From the NCBI GenBank assembly GCA_029552125.1, contig JAKPEE010000044.1:1-37693 (forward strand): a stretch of DNA of 37,693 nt. Direction: 5' to 3'. Within the stretch, counting starts at the first letter, position 1. Each line of letters opens with the position of its first letter. Positions 9,701 to 18,095 of this stretch are shown one piece after another. The position numbers were made by a program, and so were the translations under genes. The stretch is from Bacillota bacterium (GTDB lineage: Bacteria; Bacillota; Dethiobacteria; DTU022). The notes under the pieces were generated by a model. That model made no database searches. It saw only the letters and a program-made list of their open reading frames with translations, and was not told where the DNA came from.

Positions 9701-10099
9701 CTATGAACGCCGGGTTTTACGCTGGCACTCTTTGGGGACCACGCAGGTGCCGCTGGCCCGGGCTACCAGGACCGGTTTTTCCAGAACATCAAAAGCAGAG
9801 GGGCAGTGCTCAATTTTGGCGCTGGTAATAATTTTGTAGGCCTCAAACTGCATATGGCGTGATGTGTTTCCCACCCGGTCGATCCAGCCGTTTACCTCCA
9901 GGTAGTCGCCGCCGTATACCGGGGCTTTGAACTCTACGGAGTCGTAAGCCGCAAAAAGACCCTCGTCGCCGTCATGACGAATCAGCAACTCTGTAGCAAC
10001 ATCGCCAAACAGTTGCAACACCCGGGCGCCGTCGACCAGTTGCCCGGCATAGTGGACATCTTTTTCGCTGATACGCAATCTAAGCGTCACTTTTTCCAT
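9701..10099 (-). CDS. kal: 3-aminobutyryl-CoA ammonia-lyase
   Basis: This hot-dog-fold enzyme removes ammonia from 3-aminobutyryl-CoA to give crotonyl-CoA in lysine fermentation. The 132-residue length matches the family. The N-terminal part reads [20 protein letters not shown], with the conserved HYAGxLVDGA, and is followed by [18 protein letters not shown], typical of hot-dog thioesterase-like folds. An AAAGGGTG binding site precedes the ATG at 10099. It sits between kdd and kce with gaps of 42 and 24 bases in one operon. The crotonyl-CoA it makes would feed butyrate formation or beta-oxidation-type enzymes encoded elsewhere. Confidence 0.9.
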   Translation of the reverse strand: MEKVTLRLRISEKDVHYAGQLVDGARVLQLFGDVATELLIRHDGDEGLFAAYDSVEFKAPVYGGDYLEVNGWIDRVGNTSRHMQFEAYKIITSAKIEHCPSAFDVLEKPVLVARASGTCVVPKECQRKTRRS

Positions 10100-10141
10100 C
10101 CAATCTTCACCCTTTCTTTAGCACTTGGAGCCGACGCCGGT

Positions 10142-11179
10142 TCAAACATACAGCTCTTCAAAAATTTTGCGCAAGACCGGGCTTTCCCGCATAATCTGCA
10201 GGGAGATGGCGGCATGACCCCTGGTATAGCCGTTGCCCACGATCATGGTCACATCTTTCCCTACACCTTCCGCCCCCAGGGCGGCGGCAGTAAAGCTGGT
10301 GGCCATGCTAAAGAAGTAAACAGTGCCCCCGTCCCGGGTGGCCAGGATCGAAGCCAGCTCGGTATGGGGGATATTAACACAGTTGATCGTCACATCGGCC
10401 AGCCGCCCCCCGTTGACTTCTTTAACTTTTTCCATCACAGTCATGGCGTCGGTAGCGTCGGCCAGGATTACGGCATCGCAGTAGCCGGTAGACTCCGCCC
10501 GCTTCTTGCTGGCTTCCCGGGGGGCGATACCGATCACTTTGCCGGTAATACCGGCCCGCTTGCGGGCTTCATGAAGACAGAGCAACCCCGACTTTCCACC
10601 GGCACCGATGACTACTACGCTATCGCCGGGGCGGACCAGTTTGGCCGTCTGGGCTGCCGCCCCGGCCACATCCAGCACAGCCAGGGAAAGGGTATCAGGC
10701 AGATCGTCAGGCAGAACCGCGTAAATGCCACTTTCAAACAGGATGGCCTTTCCTTCAATCTCCACCTGGTCGATCTCTTTATGAATCTTCTTAATCCGGT
10801 CAATCTGGAGGGGCGTCAGGGAAAGGGAAACCAGGGTGGCCAGGCGCTGCCCTACCTTTAAGGGGCTTTTCCCTTCCAGGGCTGGTCCGATTTGCGCGAC
10901 CCGGCCAATAAGCATTCCCCCGGAACCGGTAACCGGGTTGTGCATTTTCCCCCTTTCCGCCACTATGCTCATAATTTTTTCAGCAATACGCGCCTCGTCG
11001 CCGGCCGCTTCTTCCTCGATCTGGGTGAAGCTGGCAGAGTCGATATTAAGCACATCCACATCAATTAATACTTCGTTATCATAAATCTCCATCCGGTTGT
11101 CGATCTTCCAGGCGGGCTGGGGCAGCAGCCCTTTTGGTTCAATCACCCTGTGAGTCCCATAGGGGCAACCTTTGTGCAT
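10142..11179 (-). CDS. kdd: L-erythro-3,5-diaminohexanoate dehydrogenase
   Basis: This NAD(P)-dependent dehydrogenase oxidises 3,5-diaminohexanoate to 3-keto-5-aminohexanoate, the substrate of Kce. The frame opens at 11299, but the ATG at 11179 is the likely start because AAGGAGGT lies about nine bases upstream and the resulting 345 residues match the family length. It begins MHKGCPYGTHRVIEPKG. The Rossmann loop VVVIGAGGKSG is near residues 188-198. It is the first gene of the kdd-kal-kce operon. The aminomutases (kamA, kamD, kamE) that would supply its substrate are not in the window. A perfect seven-base inverted repeat at 11291-11309, upstream of it, is a possible operator. Confidence 0.92.
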   Translation of the reverse strand: MHKGCPYGTHRVIEPKGLLPQPAWKIDNRMEIYDNEVLIDVDVLNIDSASFTQIEEEAAGDEARIAEKIMSIVAERGKMHNPVTGSGGMLIGRVAQIGPALEGKSPLKVGQRLATLVSLSLTPLQIDRIKKIHKEIDQVEIEGKAILFESGIYAVLPDDLPDTLSLAVLDVAGAAAQTAKLVRPGDSVVVIGAGGKSGLLCLHEARKRAGITGKVIGIAPREASKKRAESTGYCDAVILADATDAMTVMEKVKEVNGGRLADVTINCVNIPHTELASILATRDGGTVYFFSMATSFTAAALGAEGVGKDVTMIVGNGYTRGHAAISLQIMRESPVLRKIFEELYV

Positions 11180-11290
11180 GAGCCTGACCTCCTTGTTTAT
11201 TAACTCCAGTTTGTCAACTCCAGACGCTACTATCCCTGCAATGTATTTCAGGTTACCGTTTAAAACCCTGCGTTCACTGTGGCAGAAAAT

Positions 11291-11309
11291 CTTATACAAA
11301 GCGTATAAG
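11291..11309. promoter_or_regulatory. Inverted repeat between divergent kdd and dispanin genes
   Basis: CTTATAC-AAAGC-GTATAAG is a perfect seven-base inverted repeat about 110 bases from both gene starts. Its arms are too short and AT-rich for a terminator. It may be an operator, or AT-rich promoter sequence symmetrical by chance. I could not pair it with a good -35 element on either strand. Confidence 0.35.
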
Positions 11310-11422
11310 AGCTCCGCTAAAGGCTCCCGCCAGCTAGCTTTCCCAAAATAAAACTTCTTCAGGCAGGGATATACAGAATTATGCAGAATGTAAACTTTAT
11401 TAATGACCCGGAGGAGTTTTTA

Positions 11423-11818
11423 ATGGTAGATTACTATGCTTCATGCCCCTATTGCGGAAAAACCCTTGATGCCGGTGCGACTTTCTGCTCCCGTTGTGGG
11501 AAAAATATCGCTTCAGCAGGGAGTACTTCAGTAACCACATCCCAACACTATCAAGCGGCGGGAACACCGCCCGACGTGGAGAACTACCTGGTCTGGGCCA
11601 TCCTGGCCACTATTTTTTGCTGCTTGCCCTTCGGCGTCGTAGCCATTGTTTATGCTGCCCAGGCAAACAGCGCTCTGATGGCGGGTAATTATGAACTGGC
11701 TGTTAAAAATGCTGAAAATGCCCGTAAATGGTGTTGGGTTGCTTTCTGGGTCGGCCTGGCAGCAGGGCTGATTTACGTTCTGCTTGTCTTTGTTAGTACC
11801 TGTGCTGCGACATTTTAG
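11423..11818 (+). CDS. Zinc-ribbon and CD225/dispanin-domain membrane protein
   Basis: This small membrane protein has 131 residues. A cytoplasmic N-terminal zinc ribbon (residues 8-28: CPYCGK, then CSRCGK) is followed by a low-complexity linker and a dispanin (CD225) domain with two hydrophobic segments. The first contains LVWAILATIFCCLPFGVVAIVYAAQ, which carries the conserved CCLPFG; the loop reads ANSALMAGNYELAVKNAENARKW, typical of bacterial members. The start is ATG 11423, six bases after GGAGGAG (11410-11416). The function of bacterial dispanins is not established. It is followed directly by a DUF2752 gene, a common pairing. Confidence 0.85.
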   Translation: MVDYYASCPYCGKTLDAGATFCSRCGKNIASAGSTSVTTSQHYQAAGTPPDVENYLVWAILATIFCCLPFGVVAIVYAAQANSALMAGNYELAVKNAENARKWCWVAFWVGLAAGLIYVLLVFVSTCAATF

Positions 11819-12284
11819 TAAAGAGGTTTTGGAACTGCTGAAACCGTTTATCCTCCCTTCCGCCCCCCGTACCCGGTGTGAGCGCCGGGCCGGTCTGGCG
11901 GTTACAGTCGCTGCCGTGCTGCTGCTGGTCTATTTGTTGACCTATGACCCTCAGGAGCCGCTGATTCAAACTCCTCCGTGCTTGTTTAGAACAATCACCG
12001 GCCTGTTCTGCCCGGGCTGTGGCACCCGCAGCGCCTTGATCCAGTTAGCCCGGGGAAATCTTTATGCTGCCTGGAGGCTGAACCCCCTGGCCATACTCAC
12101 TGTACCGCTGGGCATTTATTTTGTTATCTCCCAGGCCTATATCGCCTTTACCGGCCGCTCGCTGCCCCGCCTTTTCCTGCCACCCTTCTGGATCTGGGCT
12201 CTCTTCATTTTAATACTGCTTTACGGGGTTGCGCGTAATCTCCCCTTTTACCCTTTTACCCTGATCCGTCCGACAATTGTTTAA
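11784..12284 (+). CDS. DUF2752 membrane protein
   Basis: This membrane protein of up to 166 residues carries the DUF2752 signature: three hydrophobic segments and the motif FRTITGLFCPGCGTRSALIQL followed by ARGNLYAAWRLNPLAIL. The paired cysteines in CPGCG are the family hallmark. The start is uncertain. TTG 11784 overlaps the preceding gene by 35 bases; GTG 11802 and TTG 11829 are alternatives, none with well-spaced ribosome binding sequence, so translational coupling to the dispanin gene is likely. No enzymatic role is known for the family. Confidence 0.8.
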   Translation: MSLLVPVLRHFSKEVLELLKPFILPSAPRTRCERRAGLAVTVAAVLLLVYLLTYDPQEPLIQTPPCLFRTITGLFCPGCGTRSALIQLARGNLYAAWRLNPLAILTVPLGIYFVISQAYIAFTGRSLPRLFLPPFWIWALFILILLYGVARNLPFYPFTLIRPTIV

Positions 12285-12288
12285 CACC

Positions 12289-12317
12289 TTGCTCGAAAAG
12301 TAAACTCCCGGTATAAT
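12289..12317 (+). promoter_or_regulatory. Sigma-A promoter of mrfAB
   Basis: TTGCTC at 12289-12294 and a perfect TATAAT at 12312-12317 are spaced 17 bases apart, immediately after the DUF2752 stop. Transcription would begin near 12324, within the adjoining LexA box. Confidence 0.8.
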
Positions 12318-12324
12318 AGCTTCA

Positions 12325-12336
12325 GAACATGTGTTC
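12325..12336. promoter_or_regulatory. LexA (SOS) box at the mrfAB start site
   Basis: GAAC-ATGT-GTTC fits the Gram-positive LexA/DinR box (core GAAC-N4-GTTC, with the preferred purines and pyrimidines in the centre). It begins eight bases after the -10 element, so a bound repressor would cover the transcription start. Its position ahead of a DNA-repair operon supports a real site. Confidence 0.7.
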
Positions 12337-12434
12337 AGAGAGGCCGCGGCCAAGCAGCCTCCACCTCCGGGTAGGATTATGACCCCATGCGGCGAATATT
12401 TTATGATTAAAACAATGATGCAAGGAGCCGGAGC

Positions 12435-14696
12435 ATGTCCAATCTAAGCAAACTGCTGGAGCGATGGAAGGAAGACCCCTCTTTCATGGCCAATGTCACC
12501 CGCTGGGAAGTGCTGCCGGCGACGGAGGGCTCCTACCGTGCATTCCCTGAATTCCTGGACCGGCGGCTGGGCGAAGCGCTGCAAAAACGGGGCATTGATA
12601 ATCTCTACAGCCACCAGGCCGCAGCGTTAGAAGCGGTCCAGCGGGGAGAAAACGTGGTAGTGGTGACCCCGACCGCTTCAGGCAAAACCCTCTGCTATAA
12701 CCTGCCGGTAGTTAACGCCGTGCTAAACGACCCGCAAAGCCGCGCCCTTTACCTCTTTCCGACCAAGGCCCTCTCCCAGGATCAGGTGGCGGAGCTGCGC
12801 GAACTGGCAGGCTGCCTGGAACTGGAGTTGAACGCTTTCACCTACGACGGGGACACCGAGCCGGGGGTGCGCCAGGCCATCCGCAGGAGCGGCCATATTG
12901 TGGTAACCAACCCGGATATGCTGCATGGCGGCATCCTGCCCCACCACACCAAGTGGGTTAAGTTGTTTCAAAACCTGCGCTATATCGTCATCGATGAAAT
13001 GCACCAGTATCGCGGCGTTTTTGGCAGCCACGTAGCCAACGTCATCCGCAGGCTGAAACGGATCTGCCGCTTTTACGGCTCCAAACCGCTCTTTATTCTC
13101 TGTTCGGCCACCATTGCCAATCCGGCGGAGCTGGCCCGTTTGCTCATCGAAGAACCGGTTACCGCGATCACGGAAAGCGGTGCTCCCAGGGTGGAAAAAC
13201 ATTTTATCTTTTACAACCCACCGGTAGTGAACCCGGAGCTGGGCTTGCGGCGCAGTGCCCTGCTGGAAACGCGGCGCCTGGCAGCGGAGTTATTTAAAGG
13301 AAACATTCAGACCATCATCTTTACCCGCAGCCGTATCGCCGTGGAGGTGCTGCTGACTTACCTGAGGCAGGGTTTGCGCTCCAGACCGGGTGAAGACAGC
13401 GGCATCCGCGGCTACCGCGGCGGCTATTTGCCCCGGGAACGCCGGGCCATTGAAGAGGGTCTGCGGCGCGGCACAGTTAAAGCGGTGGTCAGCACTAACG
13501 CCCTGGAACTGGGTATCGATATCGGCCAGTTGGAAGCATGTATTATTACCGGTTATCCGGGCACCGTGGCCAGCACCTGGCAGCAGGCGGGGCGGGCCGG
13601 CAGGCGCGGCGGGGTTTCCCTGGCTCTGCTGGTGGCCAACAGCGAACCGCTGAATCAATACGTGGTCGCCAATCCCGACTATTTTTTCGGCCGCAGCCCG
13701 GAACGGGCCCTGGCCGATCCCAACAACCTGATTATTCTCACCAACCATGTCCGCTGCGCCGCCTTTGAGCTGCCCTTTAACGAGGGAGAGCCATTCGGCG
13801 GCGCAGCGATAGGGGAAATCCTGCAGTTTTTAGAGGAGGAACAGGTCCTCTACCACAGTGAAGGACGCTATCACTGGATGGAAGACGCCTATCCGGCCGA
13901 AGAAATCAGCCTGCGTAGCGCTACCCGGGAAAACGTGATCATTATTGATATTACCGATCCCCAGCCCATCGTAATCGGCGAAGTAGACCGCTTCAGCGCC
14001 CCGATGCTGGTCCATGAAGAAGCCATCTACATGCATGGCGGCCAGCAATACCAGGTGGAGAAGCTCGACTTTGCCGAAAAGAAAGCGTACGTGCGCCGGG
14101 TAGAAGTAAACTACTTTACTGATGCCAACCTGGCCGTGGATCTAAAGGTACTTGATATCTTCGCCGAGGATAACACTCTGATCAAGCGGGCCTGGGGCGA
14201 GGTGCGTATTAACGCCCTGGTGTCCATGTTTAAAAAAATTCGTTTCCACACCCATGAAAACCTGGGCTACGGCCCGGTGGACCTGCCGGAGACGGAGATG
14301 CATACCACCGCTTTCTGGCTGGCCTTCCCTCCCGAAAGCCTGGGTGGCATGCCCCCCGCGGCGGTGGAAGAAGGCCTGATCGGTTTGGCCAACCTGGCCC
14401 CGCAGGTGGCTTCCTTCTTTCTCATGGGGGATCCCCGGGATCTGCGGGCAGTCTGCCAGGTGCGGGCTCCTTTTACCGGACTGCCGACCCTGTTTCTCTA
14501 CGACAATTTCCCGGGAGGAGTCGGCTACAGCCAGGAACTTTACCGGATCTACCGCGAAATCTTCCGGGCCGCCCGGGAAGTAATCACCCGCTGCGGCTGC
14601 AGCAGCGGCTGCCCCTCCTGTATCGGGCCATCGCACCAGGTCGGGGAATCGGGCAAGGTAAACGCGCTGCAGCTACTGGAGGTTATCTTAAAATGA
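12435..14696 (+). CDS. mrfA: DEAD/DEAH-box helicase with DUF1998, MrfA (YprA)
   Basis: MrfA is an ATP-dependent DNA helicase. In B. subtilis MrfA and MrfB form a nucleotide-excision route for mitomycin C lesions that does not depend on UvrABC. The 753-residue protein has the Q-motif region YSHQAAALEAV near 58, Walker A TPTASGKT at 78-85, DEMH at 187-190, motif III CSAT, and motif VI QQAGRAGRRG in the second RecA domain. The C-terminal DUF1998 domain ends with a cysteine cluster, CGCSSGCPSC, a probable metal site. The start is ATG 12435 after AAGGAG at 12422-12427. Its stop overlaps the start of mrfB by four bases. A promoter with a LexA box lies about 100 bases upstream, which points to SOS induction. 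Confidence 0.92.
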   Translation: MSNLSKLLERWKEDPSFMANVTRWEVLPATEGSYRAFPEFLDRRLGEALQKRGIDNLYSHQAAALEAVQRGENVVVVTPTASGKTLCYNLPVVNAVLNDPQSRALYLFPTKALSQDQVAELRELAGCLELELNAFTYDGDTEPGVRQAIRRSGHIVVTNPDMLHGGILPHHTKWVKLFQNLRYIVIDEMHQYRGVFGSHVANVIRRLKRICRFYGSKPLFILCSATIANPAELARLLIEEPVTAITESGAPRVEKHFIFYNPPVVNPELGLRRSALLETRRLAAELFKGNIQTIIFTRSRIAVEVLLTYLRQGLRSRPGEDSGIRGYRGGYLPRERRAIEEGLRRGTVKAVVSTNALELGIDIGQLEACIITGYPGTVASTWQQAGRAGRRGGVSLALLVANSEPLNQYVVANPDYFFGRSPERALADPNNLIILTNHVRCAAFELPFNEGEPFGGAAIGEILQFLEEEQVLYHSEGRYHWMEDAYPAEEISLRSATRENVIIIDITDPQPIVIGEVDRFSAPMLVHEEAIYMHGGQQYQVEKLDFAEKKAYVRRVEVNYFTDANLAVDLKVLDIFAEDNTLIKRAWGEVRINALVSMFKKIRFHTHENLGYGPVDLPETEMHTTAFWLAFPPESLGGMPPAAVEEGLIGLANLAPQVASFFLMGDPRDLRAVCQVRAPFTGLPTLFLYDNFPGGVGYSQELYRIYREIFRAAREVITRCGCSSGCPSCIGPSHQVGESGKVNALQLLEVILK

Positions 14697-15922
14697 GCGG
14701 TGAAATCCGCTCCCGCCTGGAGAGGCTGCGCCGCTCGGGGGAGTTGCATGGTGCAGGCCAGGCCGGGACCAAATCGCTGCAACCCCGCCAGGGCTTCCTC
14801 TTCCCCGGGGAAGAGGAAGAGCATGATCTTGGCGTGGGGCGCTGCTACTTGAGGGAGTTGAAAATCCCCCTGGGGCAAAGTCACGGCCGCGGCCGCCTGG
14901 CGGAGGCGCTGCACTGTCGCGGTGAGGCCCTGAGCCTGCTGGACAAAACCCGGGACTGGCACGGCTTTCAGGCCGCCGGAGCCCTGTTTTTAGACACTGA
15001 AACTACCGGCCTTTCCGGGGGCACCGGCACCTGGGTTTTTTTAATCGGCCTGGGCTGGTTTGAAAACGATTCCTTTATCTTAAGACAGTATTTCCTGCGG
15101 CATCCTGTCGAAGAGCGGGCCATGCTGACCCATTTCACCAATACGGCATCACGCTTCGATACCCTGGTTACATTCAATGGCCGCGCTTTTGACCTGCCCC
15201 TGATCCAGTCCCGCCAGGTTTTAGCCGGCCTGGCGCGGTGCACCGAACCGAAACGGCACCTGGACCTGCTGTACTGCTCCCGCCGCCTCTGGAAGGAGCG
15301 CCTGCCCTCCTGTAGTCTCCGCTCCCTGGAGGAGTCGATTCTGGGCTTAAAACGTTACGGGGATATCCCCGGGGAAGAGATCCCCGCCGTCTACTTCAAC
15401 TACCTGCGCCGCGGTGAAACTGCGCGGCTAAAACAGGTGTTTCAGCACAACGTCCTCGATATTCTCTCCATGGTAACCCTGCTGGTGCGGGTGATACGGG
15501 CCGCAGCAGGGGAAGCGGTGGAGCATCCCGCCGATTTCTACTCCCTGGGCAAACTTCACCTGGAAGCAGGTGAAACGGAACGCGCTGCCCGCTGCTTCGC
15601 CCAGTCCATGCAGTGCGGAGACGAGAGGCTGGCGCAGGCAGCCCTGCAACAAATGGCCGCGATACATAAAAAGCAGGGCCGCTGGCAGGAAGCAACAAAG
15701 CTGTGGCATGAGTTAATCAGGCGGCGTCCCTATGATTTATCCCCCTACGTGGAACTGGCCAAGTACTACGAGCACCAGGCTAAAGAGTATGAAGCTGCCC
15801 TGGAATCAGCCACCCAGGCCCTTTCCCGCGCCCGGCAAAGGCGCGGGCCTGCTTCAGGCGAGCTAAGCCTGCCCGCCCTGCAGCACCGCCTGACCCGGCT
15901 GCGGCGAAAATTGGGACAATAG
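14693..15922 (+). CDS. mrfB: RNase H-like 3'-5' exonuclease MrfB (YprB)
   Basis: MrfB is the exonuclease partner of MrfA in mitomycin lesion removal. The 409-residue protein has an RNase H-like fold with a complete DEDDh set: D101 and E103 in LDTETTGLSGG, D167 in FNGRAFDLP, and H252 and D256 in QHNVLDILSM. The first 90 residues are a basic extension. The C-terminal part (about 275-400) consists of helical tetratricopeptide-like repeats, with KLHLEAGETERAARCFAQSM as one clear unit. The start ATG overlaps the mrfA stop (ATGA), so the two are translationally coupled. No other role is suggested by the neighbours. Confidence 0.9.
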   Translation: MSGEIRSRLERLRRSGELHGAGQAGTKSLQPRQGFLFPGEEEEHDLGVGRCYLRELKIPLGQSHGRGRLAEALHCRGEALSLLDKTRDWHGFQAAGALFLDTETTGLSGGTGTWVFLIGLGWFENDSFILRQYFLRHPVEERAMLTHFTNTASRFDTLVTFNGRAFDLPLIQSRQVLAGLARCTEPKRHLDLLYCSRRLWKERLPSCSLRSLEESILGLKRYGDIPGEEIPAVYFNYLRRGETARLKQVFQHNVLDILSMVTLLVRVIRAAAGEAVEHPADFYSLGKLHLEAGETERAARCFAQSMQCGDERLAQAALQQMAAIHKKQGRWQEATKLWHELIRRRPYDLSPYVELAKYYEHQAKEYEAALESATQALSRARQRRGPASGELSLPALQHRLTRLRRKLGQ

Positions 15923-15975
15923 ACTGCCAGGGATCGGATTGTTCTTCTACCTTCGTCGTGCATGTTCTGGACAAA

Positions 15976-16004
15976 GTGGCAAATATTAACTCATATACTA
16001 TAAT
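15976..16004 (+). promoter_or_regulatory. Probable promoter of the MutS-like gene
   Basis: GTGGCA at 15976-15981 (a weak -35, four of six matches) lies 17 bases from a perfect TATAAT at 15999-16004. It falls inside the longest open frame, so it argues for the downstream start at TTG 16042. Confidence 0.55.
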
Positions 16005-16041
16005 TTTCTTACCTAATGCTGTTGTCAAAGGATGGGATCAA

Positions 16042-17829
16042 TTGTCCGGCATTGAAGAAACCCGGCGCCAGGTTAAACGGGGTGAAAAAGCGCAGCGGTG
16101 GCTGGCCGTGCTTGCGGCAGTATTGCTTGCCGCTTCGCTGCTGGCGGGATTCAACCACTCCCCCTTCTTCTTTTTGGGGACGCTGGCGGCGCTGCCTGCA
16201 GCTGCCGCGGCAGCATGGGTATACTATCGGCTGAAGGGGCTCAAGGCGCTGCTCATGCTGCGCGAGCGCTGGGGCGGCAGGGTCAAAAAGGAGCGGGATT
16301 TTGCCATAATTGCATCGCTGTTCGATCACCTGCAAACATCTGCGGAAGACACGGCGGTTGTGGATGAGCAGACCTGGCGCGACCTGAACCTGGATCAGGT
16401 TTATGCCTTAATGGACCGCACTTTCACCGCCGAAGGCCAGGCTGTCCTCTACCGGATCCTGAGAAGCCCCTGTTTAACCCTGGCACCGCTTCAAGATCGC
16501 GCCGCGGTGATTAAACTCTTCCAGGAAGACACCCCTTTCCGTGAAAAGATTCAGCTGGCCCTGCTGCACCTGGAAGGGCGAAGCGAGAAAGATTCCACGG
16601 GCCTGCTGTGGGGAGACCTGCCGCAGCCCTCTCCCGCAGCGCCGCTGTATCATCTTTTAGCCCTGGCTGCCCTGCTTTCTCTGCTTAGCCCGCTGTTTCT
16701 AGGGCCGCAGGGGCTGGCGCTGATTATGGGTATGTTTGGGCTGAATATTTATGTGCACCACCGCGTCAGCAAAACCATCGCGCACAGGCTGCCCGCGGTC
16801 TCCAGCCTGGCTGCCTTGCTCCGGACAGCCCTAAAGCTTTCACGGCTGGAAAGAAGGCCGGAGCTGCGGGAGAGGCAGGATCAGCTCCAGCAAGCCGCGT
16901 CTGCCTGCCGGCCAATCTTGAAAAAAATCAGGTTTCTTCATCCCCGGCTTTTCGTTTCAGACCTGGATCTGATCTACGATTATTTCAAGTATTTTTTTCT
17001 GCTGGAAGTGCGGGGTTTTTAAAGCGCCCTCGGGGCAATCCGCAGCCAGATAGACTTCCTGCGGCAGATTTACCTGATTATCGGCGAGCTGGACGCCCTG
17101 CAGTCGGCAGCCTCGTTCAGGAAAAGCCTGCCCGGTTATGCCGAGCCGGATCTGTCTACCGGTAATACTCCTTTTATCGCGGTGACGGAGATGCGCCATC
17201 CCCTGCTGAAGGATGCCGTAGCCAACTCCATCACCATGGACCGGCAGGGTGTCCTGATCACGGGGTCCAACATGTCCGGTAAATCGACCTTCCTCAGAAC
17301 CTTGGGGTTAACTGCCCTGCTGGCCCAGACCATCTATACCTGCCCGGCGTCGTCCTACCGGGGCGGCTTTTTCCGGGTAGCCACTTCGATCAGCCGTGAA
17401 GACAGCCTTATGGAAGGAAAAAGTTTCTATTTCCGGGAGGCAGAAAGGCTGCTGAAGCTGATCAACACAGCCGCAGCTAGAACGGATGCACCTGCCCTCT
17501 GTATCATTGACGAGCTCCTCTCGGGCACAAACTACATCGAACGGCTGGCCGCATCGGAAGCAATATTAAACTACCTGGCCAGCCAAAACGCCCTGGTCAT
17601 CGTGGCCACCCACGACCTGGACCTGGCTGAAAAGCTGCAAGGATTATATCGCTGCTGCCACTTTACCGATCAGGTCGGACCCGATGGCTTGCACTTTGAC
17701 TACAAGCTCAAGGATGGGCTTGCCGCTACCCGCAACGCGATCAGGCTGCTGGCCTACCTCGGCTACCCCCGGGAGATCATCGCGCAGGCCGGCCTGCAAG
17801 CGGAGCAATTCGTTAAAAAGGAGAAATAA
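16042..17829 (+). pseudogene. MutS-like ATPase with N-terminal membrane segments, interrupted by an in-frame stop
   Basis: This encodes a MutS domain V (ABC-type) ATPase of the membrane-anchored type, about 595 codons, near the family's usual 600. Two hydrophobic segments occupy roughly residues 20-65 of the TTG 16042 product, two more lie near 200-235, then a lever region, and the ATPase follows with Walker A TGSNMSGKSTFL and Walker B ALCIIDELLSGTN. A TAA at 17020-17022 splits it. The residues on both sides are in the same frame and continue the family sequence (FLLEVRGF, stop, SALGAIRSQIDFLRQIY), so this is a substitution, not a frameshift. The first open part ends at 17022; a second frame from ATG 17182 has no binding site. 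TTG 16042 has AAAGGA nine bases ahead. The role of the family is unknown; it differs from mismatch-repair MutS. Confidence 0.8.
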
Positions 17830-17831
17830 AG

Positions 17832-18014
17832 GTGATCGGTTATCGCAAAATTATTCGGATCATGACCGTGGTGGTGTTTGTTTACTTCGTCCTGAACCTG
17901 CTGGTGCTGCGGGATACGCCTTATCCGGTGCTGAAGCAGATCCTGAACATTGTCTTTATCCTGACCGCATTCGTGCTGTTTCTGCTGCTGCTGTTAAATC
18001 GCTACAGGCCGTAG
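17832..18014 (+). CDS. Small membrane protein, 60 aa
   Basis: I recognise no family. The GTG start at 17832 follows AAGGAG nine bases upstream, which overlaps the end of the MutS-like gene, so the two are co-transcribed. The product has two hydrophobic helices, VVVFVYFVLNLLVL near residues 13-26 and LNIVFILTAFVLFLLLLL near 38-55, and a basic N-terminus (GYRKIIR). It may be a partner of the membrane-anchored MutS-like protein, but only the position suggests this. Confidence 0.6.
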   Translation: MIGYRKIIRIMTVVVFVYFVLNLLVLRDTPYPVLKQILNIVFILTAFVLFLLLLLNRYRP

Positions 18015-18032
18015 CTAAAACTTCATCCAATC

Positions 18033-18073
18033 AAAAAACAACCTTTCTCCTGGCCAATGCGGGAAAGGTTGTT
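18033..18073 (-). terminator. Terminator of the DUF3887 lipoprotein gene
   Basis: AACAACCTTTC (18037-18047) pairs with GAAAGGTTGTT (18063-18073), extended inward with a bulge. On the minus strand the stem is followed by six T (A run at 18033-18038). It ends the minus-strand gene at 18096, and may also form in the plus-strand transcript. Confidence 0.75.
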
Positions 18074-18095
18074 AAGTTTCAGGCGACAGTTAAAG

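Noticed and set aside
9974-10861. 295-residue plus-strand open frame
   Set aside because: It lies antisense to kal and kdd, which are clearly recognised, and its translation is low-complexity with no family features.
12378-12446. Short open frame in the mrfA leader
   Set aside because: It overlaps the mrfA start in another frame and has only a poorly spaced binding site; probably chance.
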